A stretch of 64,000 nucleotides of DNA from contig NZ_CP037422.1 in assembly GCF_007748175.1 (NCBI RefSeq), forward strand, positions 6,216,334-6,280,333, written 5' to 3'. The DNA comes from Gimesia aquarii. Its GTDB lineage: Bacteria > Planctomycetota > Planctomycetia > Planctomycetales > Planctomycetaceae. The translations under genes and the position numbers were made by a program. The notes under the pieces were generated by a model. That model was not told where the DNA came from, made no database searches, and was given only the letters and a program-made list of their open reading frames with translations. Shown here piece after piece: positions 16,425-25,401 of this stretch (positions within the stretch are counted from its first letter, which is position 1; each line of letters opens with the position of its first letter).

Positions 16425-17060
16425 ATGCACAAAATCTTTTCCATTTACTTAACAGTCTGTGTCTTCGCGTTGCTGCAAAATGCGAGTGCCGCTGAAGTAA
16501 TTAATGCGGGTGTCGGAGGCAATCGTAGTTCCCAACTGCTGAAACGTCTCAATCGAGATGTGCTTGCGCATCATCCCACAGTTGTTGTGCTGATGGTGGG
16601 CACCAATGACCGGCTCAATTCCGGCGGCTTTGTCGAAGCAAAGGCCTACAAACAGAATGTGAATACTCTGATTGATCGAATCGAGGCCAGTGGCGCGAAA
16701 GTATTACTGATGACCCCACCCCCATGTATTCCAGAATTGCTGTTCAGCAGACATGATCCTGAAAATTTTTCTGATCAATCGCCCGTTGAACGAATGCAGG
16801 AAGTACGCTCCATTCTGCTAGACATCTCCCAAAAGCGAAAGATCCCTTTGCTCGATTTTCATCAGTATCTCATACAAAACAAGATCGCGGATCAACAGAA
16901 AACCAGCGTCATTCGCAATGTTGCCAATAGTGGTCTGAAAGATGGCGTCCATCTGACTCCACAAGGTTATCAACTTCTGGCAAAACTGATTGCACAAAAG
17001 CTGCTCATGGAAAATCTGAATATTAAGAAAGTCATCTGTTTCGGTGATAGCCTGACATAA
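16425..17060 (+). CDS. Circularly permuted SGNH/GDSL hydrolase, ended by a stop inside GDSL block
   Basis: 211 residues with signal peptide (MHKIFSIYLTVCVFALLQ). The mature part starts directly at SGNH block II (VINAGVGGNRSS), which normally follows 30-40 residues after the nucleophile motif. VVVLMVGTNDR is block III and DGVHLTPQGY block V with the Asp-His pair. Block I, which should be N-terminal, appears at the C-terminus as KKVICFGDSLT, followed immediately by TAA. Past this stop the frame continues with 23 codons that fit what follows GDSL in the family (see 17061-17132). Thus the order is II-III-V-I, a circular permutation, and translation ends within the nucleophile block. The serine is present, but the following helix is lost, so activity is doubtful. 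Confidence 0.8.
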   Translation: MHKIFSIYLTVCVFALLQNASAAEVINAGVGGNRSSQLLKRLNRDVLAHHPTVVVLMVGTNDRLNSGGFVEAKAYKQNVNTLIDRIEASGAKVLLMTPPPCIPELLFSRHDPENFSDQSPVERMQEVRSILLDISQKRKIPLLDFHQYLIQNKIADQQKTSVIRNVANSGLKDGVHLTPQGYQLLAKLIAQKLLMENLNIKKVICFGDSLT

Positions 17061-17132
17061 GGCTCTGCCAAAGTAAATTATCCGGCCTACCTCAAAAAGA
17101 TCCTGGCGGATCAATCGAAATTGACAGAGTAA
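17061..17132 (+). pseudogene. Remainder of permuted SGNH hydrolase beyond in-frame stop
   Basis: In the same frame as the preceding gene, codons after TAA at 17058-17060 read GSAKVNYPAYLKKILADQ and end at TAA 17130-17132 (23 codons). In unpermuted relatives GDSLT is followed by Tyr/Ala-Gly and such an Ala-Tyr-Leu helix leading into VINAGVGG. A single change (TAC or TAT to TAA) would explain the break. Either a recent nonsense mutation or readthrough. Confidence 0.7.
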
Positions 17133-17345
17133 AAGCACCAGATACTTTTTTCAGATCTTTCTGAGTAATCGGTATAATCAGGCTCTATAACCTGTATAGC
17201 AGGAGTATGCGTCAAGATTCATATCAAAATAAAATCCGATATCTCCTTTAGTCACAGAAAGGAATTCTCCTCCGTCGAAAATCTATATACATATCAACAC
17301 AAAAATGGAGTTATTTGTCGGTTTATTCAGTCATAGAAGATCAGC

Positions 17346-20117
17346 ATGAGACGGAACTCACAACAATCGAGATCTCGAATTCTGATCGGTTCAGGTCTGT
17401 TGATTCTACTTGCGCTCCATGGAACATCCACAGCTTTTGCGCAAGATTTTACCCCACGCTTCGGACACCACACACAAACTCCAGAGAACGGCGTGGATGA
17501 AAATTTTTCTGACTTCCGTGCCTTTATCCCTTTTGGTGATGAAGACCTGCTGCTCTTTTTCGACACACGATTGCTGGTCGATCATAATTCTGAATTTGGC
17601 TTTAACCTGGGAACCGGACTCCGCGGACAACTTGGGCTCGATGGTTTTTGGGGAATCAATGTCTTCACCGATCAACGCCGGACTGCTTTCTCCACATACC
17701 GTCAGGTCGGTTTTGGTTGGGAGCTGATGTTCGAGCGTCTGCAGTTCCGTAATAACTTTTATGTTCCTGTAGGCCGGGATCGTACGATTCTTTCAACTGG
17801 TTTGGGAGGCAGCGGAACAGGAACACTGCTGTTTGAAAACAATTCCCTGCTCTTTGATACCTTGATTGGTCAAAAGTCACAGATTGAACAATCATTGCGA
17901 GGCTTCGACTGCGAGGTTGGTGGAGAACTTGCTGAAGATCTCATCGACGGGACCACTATCAGTGGTTATCTCGGCGCCTATTATTACGATAACCCCGGCC
18001 TCACAGATGCCCCTGGTATTTCAGGACGGTTGAACACAAATTTTTCCAATAGTGTCGTTCTCAATCTGGGAATTCAGCATGATCGTTTCTTCAAAACGCA
18101 AATCACTTTTGGAGCGACACTTTACACCGATATTCTGAAAAGAGATCGACCAGCGTTTCGCCGCTCATCCTATGCTTTAATGAACGACCCCGTATATCGA
18201 AAGTCCGCGATCACTGTCGCACAAGGCATCATCGGCCCCCCACCGGTGCAAGGTCATGTCACGCTCATCAATCCGGACGGAAGTGCCTTACGGGTTGTAC
18301 ATGTCAATAGCGCAGCCCCCCATGGCGGCGATGGCACCTATGAAAACCCGCTCAACATCCTGGGTGATATTTTCGCGAATTCCCAAACCGGTGACAATGT
18401 TTATCTTTATTCCGGTAGCACTTTTTCTGGAGAAGGAACGTTGCAGCTTCAGGATGGTCAGCGTCTGTTCGGTGAAGGTGGTAACTTCGCAAGCAAGGTC
18501 AACACCTTGCAACTGGGATCTGTGGCCCTGCCGGCGGGTAATGGCTTAGGTGGTATGATTCCCATCATTAAAAACTCAACAAATAACGCGATTGAACTCG
18601 CAAATAATACTCTTGTCTCGAACCTGTCAATCATCGACCCAACTACGGGAGCTGGCATCTTAGGAAATAACGTCGCAAGCTCAGTGATCGACAATGTGAT
18701 GATCAGCACCACAGCAGATAATGTAGCTGGCATCCACCTGCAGGGCACTTCTGTTGTGACCGTCGATCACGACAGTAAGATCACCACTAACGGAAAAGAT
18801 GCATACGGCATTCTTGTACAAAACACATCCCGGGCAACGGTTGACAACAGTAGTACGATTACCACTCATGGAGACACCGCATATGGTATCTTTACCCAGG
18901 ATACTTCTGCTGTGATGGTCGATCATGGCAGTAGCATCACCACTAACGGGCTCAATGCATACGGTATCCATACTGTAGATTCATCCCAAGCGACAGTTGA
19001 TAATGGTGGTAGTATCACCACGCATGGGCACTCCGCATACGGCATCTATACGCTGAACTCCTCGAAAGCGACGCTTACCAATAACAGTAACATCACCACC
19101 AACGGACTCGATGCATTTGGCATCTATGCACATGACTCATCCACAATTACCGTTGACAATAATAGTAACATCACCACCAATGGAGACGGTTCAGACGGCA
19201 TTTATACGCAAGGTACTGTCGTAAAGGTCGAGCATGGTAGTAACATTACCACCAATGGAGACAACGCATTCGGCATCTCGTTGATCGGCTCATCCCAGGC
19301 GACAATCAATCACAGCAGTAGTATCACAACTCATGGAAATACTGCATATGGTATCTATACGCAAGACACCTCTGAAGTGACGGTCGATAATGGTAGTAGT
19401 ATCACCACCCACGGAAACACCGCATATGGTATTTATGCGCTGAACTCATCCAGAGTATCGGTTTTTAACGGCAGTAATATTACCACTAGTGGCGAAGATG
19501 CAATTGGCATCTATGCGCTGAACTCATCCCGTGTGTTTCTCTCTTCGTTTTTTGATGCCGGTACTAGTATCATCACCCATGGAGAGAATGCATACGGTAT
19601 CTTGTCACGGGACGATACTTATCTAGAAATTTCTAACAGTAGTATTACCACCAATGGAAATGGTGGCTTTGGCATCTTTCATTTTCATAACTCCGAAGTA
19701 GATATCGGTCAAGGCAGTAACATCACCGCCAACGGGCTCAATACCAACGCCATCGTGTCGCAGGGTGAAAGTCGTATAAGGATTACAGATTCCAGTACCG
19801 TCTTCTCTGATACAGGAATTGGTATCCAAGCGTCAGATAATGCCAACCTAACTGTTTTGGGATCTGAAATTATTGCCCCCAATGACGTAAGCATCCTTGC
19901 TGAAGCAAATCACGGATTCCAGATGGTGACTATCGAAGTTTTGGGCAACGTACTAGGTAATCCAGCCGGTACTGGTAGTATCAGGTTACATACAGGTTTA
20001 GTTACTAGAATAAACGTGACGGGTGCAGGCAACATCACCGAACTTGCCACGGCAAACGGCATTTCGCCAGCAAATATCTTTATAACCGGTCACGGGAATA
20101 TTGACTTCTTCCCCTAA
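17346..20117 (+). CDS. Inverse-autotransporter-like surface protein with beta-helix repeats
   Basis: 923 residues. Signal peptide MRRNSQQSRSRILIGSGLLI..., cut near AFA. Residues about 35-270 alternate polar and aromatic residues as in an inverse-autotransporter (intimin-type) beta barrel: FSDFRAFIPFGDEDLLLFFD, GFNLGTGLRGQLG, YRQVGFGWEL. A beta-rich link region (PHGGDGTYENPLNILGDI, typical of pectate-lyase/right-handed helix starts) leads to tandem 26-residue repeats (about 468-810) and a degenerate tail. It is likely anchored in the outer membrane with the repeats as a surface adhesin or polymorphic passenger. TATAAT at 17173-17178 may be its -10 box. Confidence 0.8.
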   Translation: MRRNSQQSRSRILIGSGLLILLALHGTSTAFAQDFTPRFGHHTQTPENGVDENFSDFRAFIPFGDEDLLLFFDTRLLVDHNSEFGFNLGTGLRGQLGLDGFWGINVFTDQRRTAFSTYRQVGFGWELMFERLQFRNNFYVPVGRDRTILSTGLGGSGTGTLLFENNSLLFDTLIGQKSQIEQSLRGFDCEVGGELAEDLIDGTTISGYLGAYYYDNPGLTDAPGISGRLNTNFSNSVVLNLGIQHDRFFKTQITFGATLYTDILKRDRPAFRRSSYALMNDPVYRKSAITVAQGIIGPPPVQGHVTLINPDGSALRVVHVNSAAPHGGDGTYENPLNILGDIFANSQTGDNVYLYSGSTFSGEGTLQLQDGQRLFGEGGNFASKVNTLQLGSVALPAGNGLGGMIPIIKNSTNNAIELANNTLVSNLSIIDPTTGAGILGNNVASSVIDNVMISTTADNVAGIHLQGTSVVTVDHDSKITTNGKDAYGILVQNTSRATVDNSSTITTHGDTAYGIFTQDTSAVMVDHGSSITTNGLNAYGIHTVDSSQATVDNGGSITTHGHSAYGIYTLNSSKATLTNNSNITTNGLDAFGIYAHDSSTITVDNNSNITTNGDGSDGIYTQGTVVKVEHGSNITTNGDNAFGISLIGSSQATINHSSSITTHGNTAYGIYTQDTSEVTVDNGSSITTHGNTAYGIYALNSSRVSVFNGSNITTSGEDAIGIYALNSSRVFLSSFFDAGTSIITHGENAYGILSRDDTYLEISNSSITTNGNGGFGIFHFHNSEVDIGQGSNITANGLNTNAIVSQGESRIRITDSSTVFSDTGIGIQASDNANLTVLGSEIIAPNDVSILAEANHGFQMVTIEVLGNVLGNPAGTGSIRLHTGLVTRINVTGAGNITELATANGISPANIFITGHGNIDFFP
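18748..19770 (+). repeat. Tandem 78-bp (26-residue) coding repeats
   Basis: About a dozen degenerate copies with consensus SSITT-N/H-G-x-x-AYGIY followed by a variable stretch (QDTSEVTVDNG). TNG and THG versions tend to alternate. Copies around 19320-19440 are most alike, a sign of recent duplication or conversion. The regular period suits one coil of a beta helix. Confidence 0.85.
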
Positions 20118-20221
20118 GGTCGAAGCTTTGACGAGAATTAATAAAAATATCCTGAACCGAAAAATGACTTTTTGTATTTTGTAGTAAAGTGATTATATTT
20201 TCGGATTCGTACTTTTCAGCG

Positions 20222-21685
20222 TTACTCATCATATTCAAGAATGATCCTGGAGCCGACCACGTCGGTGAAAACATTGACGCTGATCTCAATACCATCTTTG
20301 GCGAACTCGGTATAGAGTCGTTTACTGCTGACGATAGGGCGTCGCGTTTCGCGATAGCCTTTATCGCGCAGCTGCTGGCTAAAATAGTCAAACGCTTTCT
20401 GCAGTTCGAAGCTCGACTTAAACGTACAACGATCGTCACCATCGTACTTCAGAGACTGAATATTCTCAGGAAGTTGAATTTCTTTCTGCAGAAAAAGATG
20501 CCCTTTTGGTTGCGCAATACCCAGAGCAGCAAGGGCCGCAGGGTCATTTGAGCCTTCAAACGAAAGTCCTTTGCAATCCATGTCGACTTTGATTCCCTTC
20601 GATCGTTCATTCAGGCTCAACTCAACTTCTGCTTTGCCATTTTTAAAGGTCACATCAATCGAATCTTCCTCTATTTCTTTCTCAGCGACTTTCCAACCGC
20701 GCTTAGCCATTTCGATTTGATAGAACCTCGTTAGCTTCGCGAGCGTAGAAGGACTGGTAAAGCTGATGTCCTTGAACTTGGCATCAAATTCCAGTTTTTG
20801 TGCATCGGCTGGGAACGGTAAGCGAAATGCATCAGCCTTGAAATCAATTTCCTGAGCGATGTCAACGTCCACCCAGCCTTTGGCAAGTGCCTTTTGTTTC
20901 ATCCGCTTCTTTCGTTCTGCTTCGCTACGCATTGCTCTTTCAGCGGCCTCTTTTTTGGCAATTTCCGCTTTGAATTGAGCCAACTGTTGTGTTGCCTTCT
21001 TCTCGTCGTTCAAATGGGCATCGGAAACCGGCTGTACTCGAATATTCCGGTAATAAGTAGGCGCCTTAAAAAATCCGGGGACAGATTTGATAGCAAACGC
21101 CCCCTTGGTCCGGTTCAGACCGTCAATCTGATTCACTACCACATCATTGATAATAACCGTGAGTCGTTTCCCACGGCTGATCAACTTCAAACGGTTCCAT
21201 TCGCCCAAGTCCTTTTCCACTTTCTTGGGAAGCTTGGGCGCCCGGAAGGCCCACTTCTTTGGGTCTGTAGAAGGTTTCACATCACGAAAATAAACCGCAC
21301 CGATATCATTGTTGATTGATACTTCGACCGATTTCGGAGCCGAAAAAGCACCTGGTTCATCGATCGTATGAATGTAAACCGAACTTGCGGCCCCAACGGT
21401 GACTCCATTCTTCACACGTTTCGCCCGCCATTCAAGTGTGAGTACGTAGTCTTCGAACTGCCCCTTGTGCATCAAGAAACTTTTAGAAGCGCCAGTACAA
21501 ACCAGTAATCCGTTCTGGACCACCCAGGCATCACTCAACTCCACTGCTGGTTTATCGCCCTGGCGATGATAAGACCAACCATCAAGGTCTTTCCCGTTAA
21601 AGAGCACAGTGTCTTCAGCACTCGCTGATACCGAAAACACGACTAAAGACAACACGATACCAGGCAATTGATAAGTCTTGCGCAT
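20222..21685 (-). CDS. DUF1080 (3-keto-disaccharide hydrolase-like) secreted protein with two-part C-terminus
   Basis: 487 residues with signal peptide ending near ASA. Residues about 25-220 match DUF1080, a concanavalin-like fold common in planctomycetes: VLFNGKDLDGWSYH, VVQNGLLVCTG, LTLEWRAK, YYRNIRVQPV. A charged coiled segment (about 225-270, many KK/EE/AAE) links to two related beta-alpha domains, one around LPFPADAQKLEFDAKFKDISF and one around LPENIQSLKYDGDDRCTF. The second half seems duplicated and has no family name I recognise. Probable role in polysaccharide breakdown. Confidence 0.85.
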   Translation of the reverse strand: MRKTYQLPGIVLSLVVFSVSASAEDTVLFNGKDLDGWSYHRQGDKPAVELSDAWVVQNGLLVCTGASKSFLMHKGQFEDYVLTLEWRAKRVKNGVTVGAASSVYIHTIDEPGAFSAPKSVEVSINNDIGAVYFRDVKPSTDPKKWAFRAPKLPKKVEKDLGEWNRLKLISRGKRLTVIINDVVVNQIDGLNRTKGAFAIKSVPGFFKAPTYYRNIRVQPVSDAHLNDEKKATQQLAQFKAEIAKKEAAERAMRSEAERKKRMKQKALAKGWVDVDIAQEIDFKADAFRLPFPADAQKLEFDAKFKDISFTSPSTLAKLTRFYQIEMAKRGWKVAEKEIEEDSIDVTFKNGKAEVELSLNERSKGIKVDMDCKGLSFEGSNDPAALAALGIAQPKGHLFLQKEIQLPENIQSLKYDGDDRCTFKSSFELQKAFDYFSQQLRDKGYRETRRPIVSSKRLYTEFAKDGIEISVNVFTDVVGSRIILEYDE

Positions 21686-21877
21686 AGCGATTCCTCACCG
21701 AAGATGAATTGTTATGCCCGCGTCTAGCGTGTAATAGTTTAACGCTTGTGAAGTGACATTGTAAACAATATCACGAAGAACATGCACAGGAAAGCAATAA
21801 AGGTTTAATAGTCTTAGGTCTGGGCTTTTTACTCTACTCTGCATTCCAGACAACACCAAATACACTTGATATGTTAA

Positions 21878-23251
21878 TCAAATTAGTTCGCGCATCGGTT
21901 CGATCCCCTGGTCGACCAGATACTGTGGTGTGCCACTGGTATCGAAGATGCGGGTACCGTTGAGGTCCAAGCCGACATTGCGGTATAGCGTGGCAAAGAC
22001 TTCCTGGAATTTGACGGGGCGATCAATCGCATATTCGCCGTTGCGGTTGGTTTTGCCGATCACCTGACCGGTCTGCATACCGCCACCAGCGAGCATCGCA
22101 CAAGAGACTTTCGGCCAATGGTCGCGGCTGTTATTTCGATTGATCTTCGGCGTGCGTCCGAACTCACCCCAAACCACTACCGAAACATCTTTGTCGAGTC
22201 CGCGTTCGTGAAGATCAGTTACCAAAGCAGAGAGACCCTGGTCGAGTAGTGGAAATTCTTCTCGAGACTTGGGAAAGTTCATACCATCGGGACCGTGCCA
22301 GTCCCAACGGCTGTAGTTCAAAGAAACAAACCGGGCTCCCGCTTCGACCAGTCGCCGCGCCAGACAGAAATTTTCGATCATCCGGGGCGCACCATCGCGT
22401 TGAAATGTTTCATCACTTTTACCGTAACGAGCAAGAATTTTTGGATCTTCTTTCGATAGATCCAATGCATCGGCCAGTTTCGAGGTAGTCAAAATATTCA
22501 TCGCCTGTTGACCATATACATCCATACTTTCCATCAAGCCCGAAGTGTCGGCGTCTCGACGAAACGTATCAAACGCGCGCTGTAACTGAACCCGGTCTTG
22601 TAAACGTTCGAGTGTGATCCCCTGCAGAATCATATTCTCAGGTGAACTACGCGCTTTACGCCCTACCAGATTGAACGGCGAATGTTGAACTCCCAGAAAG
22701 CCACCCGTACCAGGTTGGCCCCAAGTGCCGTTACCCGTTTTATACATCAAAGCCACGTTCGACGGGACGGCTGCATTGACTGGACCTTGTAGATTCGAGA
22801 CAAAGGCTCCCGCTGCCGGCCAGCCTCCGGGTGGCTTGCGACTATTGAAACGCCTGCCTGTCATACATTGATAGGCATCGTGCCTGCCGTCGGCATCAGA
22901 GATAGAACGCACGGGAATGAACTTGTCCATCATGGCAGCCATTCGCGGGAACAGTTCACAGATTTGAATTCCGGGTACATTCGTTTGAATCGGGTTGAAC
23001 TCGCCACGTATTTCTATAGGCGCATCCGGCTTAGGGTCCCACAAATCAATGTGTGATGGACCACCGGGCATATAAATATTGATAATCGCTTTGTGATTGC
23101 TGCCAGTTCGGCTCTCGGTTTCGGCCTTGAGCACACCCGGTAGTGAAATCCCACCAAGGGCCATGCCTCCGATTTTCAAGAAGCTGCGGCGAGAAACACC
23201 ATCACAAAATGAACCGTTCTTCGCAGTCGGTTTACCAAGAATCGTCAGCAT
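21878..23251 (-). CDS. DUF1501 Tat-exported protein
   Basis: 457 residues from ATG at 23251 (GGGAAGAG before). RRSFLKIGGMALGG is a twin-arginine signal. YMPGGPSHIDLWDPKPDAP and VVVWGEFGRTPKIN are DUF1501 hallmarks; the fold resembles sulfatases but lacks the CxPxR cysteine. Usually paired with a DUF1549/1553 cytochrome, but no partner is adjacent here. Role unknown. Confidence 0.93.
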   Translation of the reverse strand: MLTILGKPTAKNGSFCDGVSRRSFLKIGGMALGGISLPGVLKAETESRTGSNHKAIINIYMPGGPSHIDLWDPKPDAPIEIRGEFNPIQTNVPGIQICELFPRMAAMMDKFIPVRSISDADGRHDAYQCMTGRRFNSRKPPGGWPAAGAFVSNLQGPVNAAVPSNVALMYKTGNGTWGQPGTGGFLGVQHSPFNLVGRKARSSPENMILQGITLERLQDRVQLQRAFDTFRRDADTSGLMESMDVYGQQAMNILTTSKLADALDLSKEDPKILARYGKSDETFQRDGAPRMIENFCLARRLVEAGARFVSLNYSRWDWHGPDGMNFPKSREEFPLLDQGLSALVTDLHERGLDKDVSVVVWGEFGRTPKINRNNSRDHWPKVSCAMLAGGGMQTGQVIGKTNRNGEYAIDRPVKFQEVFATLYRNVGLDLNGTRIFDTSGTPQYLVDQGIEPMRELI

Positions 23252-23483
23252 GAAATCTCTTCCCTGGAAACAAAGAATCGCAAAGCCCATTAATCAACAT
23301 AAAAGGATGTTGATATGATACCAGAGATGGATTTCTGAATCAAACGGAATTGAATCGGATGATTCCAGAGTTCTCGAATCCGCTTAATCTCCTTCTTACA
23401 GCGATACTTTTTCCACCACTTGAGATACAATAAGTACTAAAAACTAAGACAGTTTTTCCTTAATTTTCGTGGAATCAAAAAGA

Positions 23484-23990
23484 TTATATGGGGTTCAGCT
23501 CAATACTTAACGACTCATTTTGACCGTTTGGCTCGATCTTGACTGTGATTGGTGATTTCACAGCATCCGAATAGAGAGTTGGAATACGATCCTTCTTGTC
23601 CACAGTTTGAATTGGCTCAGAGGGAGCTGGCTCAAAGTTTTTCCCTGTTTCAGTTCCGTCACTATCTTCTGCTACAGTTTCTGGCTCTTGCACCGTTGTT
23701 TGATAAACGACGACTCGGAATTCCCCAGCAATTGAACCATCTCCCTCATCATAAGTTGACATCACAAATGAGCCATCCTCTTTGATAATTCCACCAGCCA
23801 TCTTACCTTTTTGTGCTGAGATGGGAGTAAATGAAATAGCCCCACCTCCCACCATGGGCTTGTCATCATAGAGAACAACACCACCAGTGGGATAAACAGG
23901 TAAGCTATCATCACCACCGCAGCCGGTCATCATGACTGACAAGTTCAGAAAAAAACAGAGAGCGTAAGTTCGTCGTTTAAATGAAATCAT
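23484..23990 (-). CDS. Small lipoprotein, carboxypeptidase-regulatory-like
   Basis: 168 residues from ATG at 23990. Signal with lipobox MMTG-C, then VYPTGGVVLYDDKPMVGGGAISFTP, a transthyretin-like beta fold seen in short planctomycete lipoproteins that sit beside DUF1559 genes. It follows the DUF1559 gene at 24109 in the same direction by 118 bases, so they likely share a transcript. Function unknown. Confidence 0.8.
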   Translation of the reverse strand: MISFKRRTYALCFFLNLSVMMTGCGGDDSLPVYPTGGVVLYDDKPMVGGGAISFTPISAQKGKMAGGIIKEDGSFVMSTYDEGDGSIAGEFRVVVYQTTVQEPETVAEDSDGTETGKNFEPAPSEPIQTVDKKDRIPTLYSDAVKSPITVKIEPNGQNESLSIELNPI

Positions 23991-24108
23991 TGTGCTTCTT
24001 CGAACTAAAAGACCTCGACGCAACGTACCCTTTGTAAGGAACATTACAAGTCGAATTCAAAATGAATAGAAACTGAGTGAATCGAATACGAGATGCTAAT
24101 GGTTCCGA

Positions 24109-25131
24109 TCAGAAACCTTCCACCACTTCGCGACCACCTCGTGTACCCAGGGCTTGCCAGAGTGTTAAGTCGATGTTCTCAGAGAAAAAACGTACTGAGC
24201 CATCTGCCATCGCCCCTTGAACGCCACCAATGTGATAACTGCGTGCCGCCGAATACATCTCGGTATAAGGCGAACCAATCTGGACACATTGCATGTCTTC
24301 AGCGGGGAAACTGCGGCAGCCCCAAATACCATCGGGAGTAGAGCTGTTTGGTCCAGTCTGAGTGCTGAAAACGTTACCTCCCATGACTCCATACGCCCAG
24401 GTACCACGCGTATCCTGACTGGATGGTCCAGTAGAATCTTGCAAACGGAATTTAAGCTCACTCAATGCCAGCGTGTTTGAAGTGCCATCAATAATATCTC
24501 GCATACCAATGCTGGAGTTATTGCCAAAGACGCCCCCGACACTCCCATTGTTTGTATGAATCCGGCCATAGCCTGCTTTGCCGTAGTTGGCTGCATAATT
24601 ACCGCGGGCTAAATGTTCCAATCCAGTTCCATTGGCAAACTGTTCTTTATTTTTAGGATGTGAGGGACAAAGCATTGAGTTGATTTGTTTGCTGCCGACG
24701 TCCATTCCTTGAGAGGTATACGTTCCATTTCCCAGCCAATCGAGAACTTCCGGTCGTTCATTCGCAATCGTCATGAAATCATCAAACATAGCCGACTGCT
24801 CAAGGTCTGCCAGCAACATCAAAATCCATGAACCACCAATGGCAGCTGTTCCAGACCCATGAGCGCCATTTGGATTATCGCCTCGTCCGTTTACGCTCCC
24901 AGGAGGAAACACCGAATAGGTCGAGTGATAGTTGTGTAATGCCAGGACGAGTTGTTTCAAATTATTTTTACAAGAAGAACGTCGGGCTGCTTCACGTGCC
25001 TGCTGGACTGCAGGAAGTAATAGAGCAATCAAGATCGCAATGATGGCAATCACGACCAACAATTCGATTAAAGTGAATGCAAAACGACGATGAAGCCCGG
25101 GAACAGTTCGGCAAGACGAATGAGTTCGCAT
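24109..25131 (-). CDS. DUF1559 prepilin-like protein
   Basis: 340 residues. After a basic leader comes the type IV prepilin-like helix FTLIELLVVIAIIAILIALL, PAVQQAREAARRS and KNNLKQL, the mark of DUF1559. The end has IGGVQGAMADGSVRFFSENI (H-x9-DG type). Probably processed by prepilin peptidase and displayed in the envelope; function unknown. One of three paralogues in the window, each followed or preceded by a small lipoprotein. Confidence 0.95.
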   Translation of the reverse strand: MRTHSSCRTVPGLHRRFAFTLIELLVVIAIIAILIALLLPAVQQAREAARRSSCKNNLKQLVLALHNYHSTYSVFPPGSVNGRGDNPNGAHGSGTAAIGGSWILMLLADLEQSAMFDDFMTIANERPEVLDWLGNGTYTSQGMDVGSKQINSMLCPSHPKNKEQFANGTGLEHLARGNYAANYGKAGYGRIHTNNGSVGGVFGNNSSIGMRDIIDGTSNTLALSELKFRLQDSTGPSSQDTRGTWAYGVMGGNVFSTQTGPNSSTPDGIWGCRSFPAEDMQCVQIGSPYTEMYSAARSYHIGGVQGAMADGSVRFFSENIDLTLWQALGTRGGREVVEGF

Positions 25132-25401
25132 CGTGAATTCCTTATTTTGAAAAATGTGGATAGAAAAGTCCGCAAATCAGGGTAAATACTGAAACACTAC
25201 TTAAACTATGGTATAAAAGTAATGTTTAATAATGACGCGGTTACGTTATCCATTGACTGTTTACACTTCAATGTCGATGTGCTCAGTACAATGACATTTA
25301 ACTGATTGCTAACTTGAAGTTAACACAGATTGGGCTCTCTAATATTTTCATAAATATTTTATTAACAAATCGTGAAGAAACAGAGTAAAAGGGTACAAGC
25401 C

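Noticed and set aside
18748-19770. CRISPR-like array
   Set aside because: The 78-bp repeats are in frame, lack constant repeat and unique spacer structure, and encode beta-helix coils.
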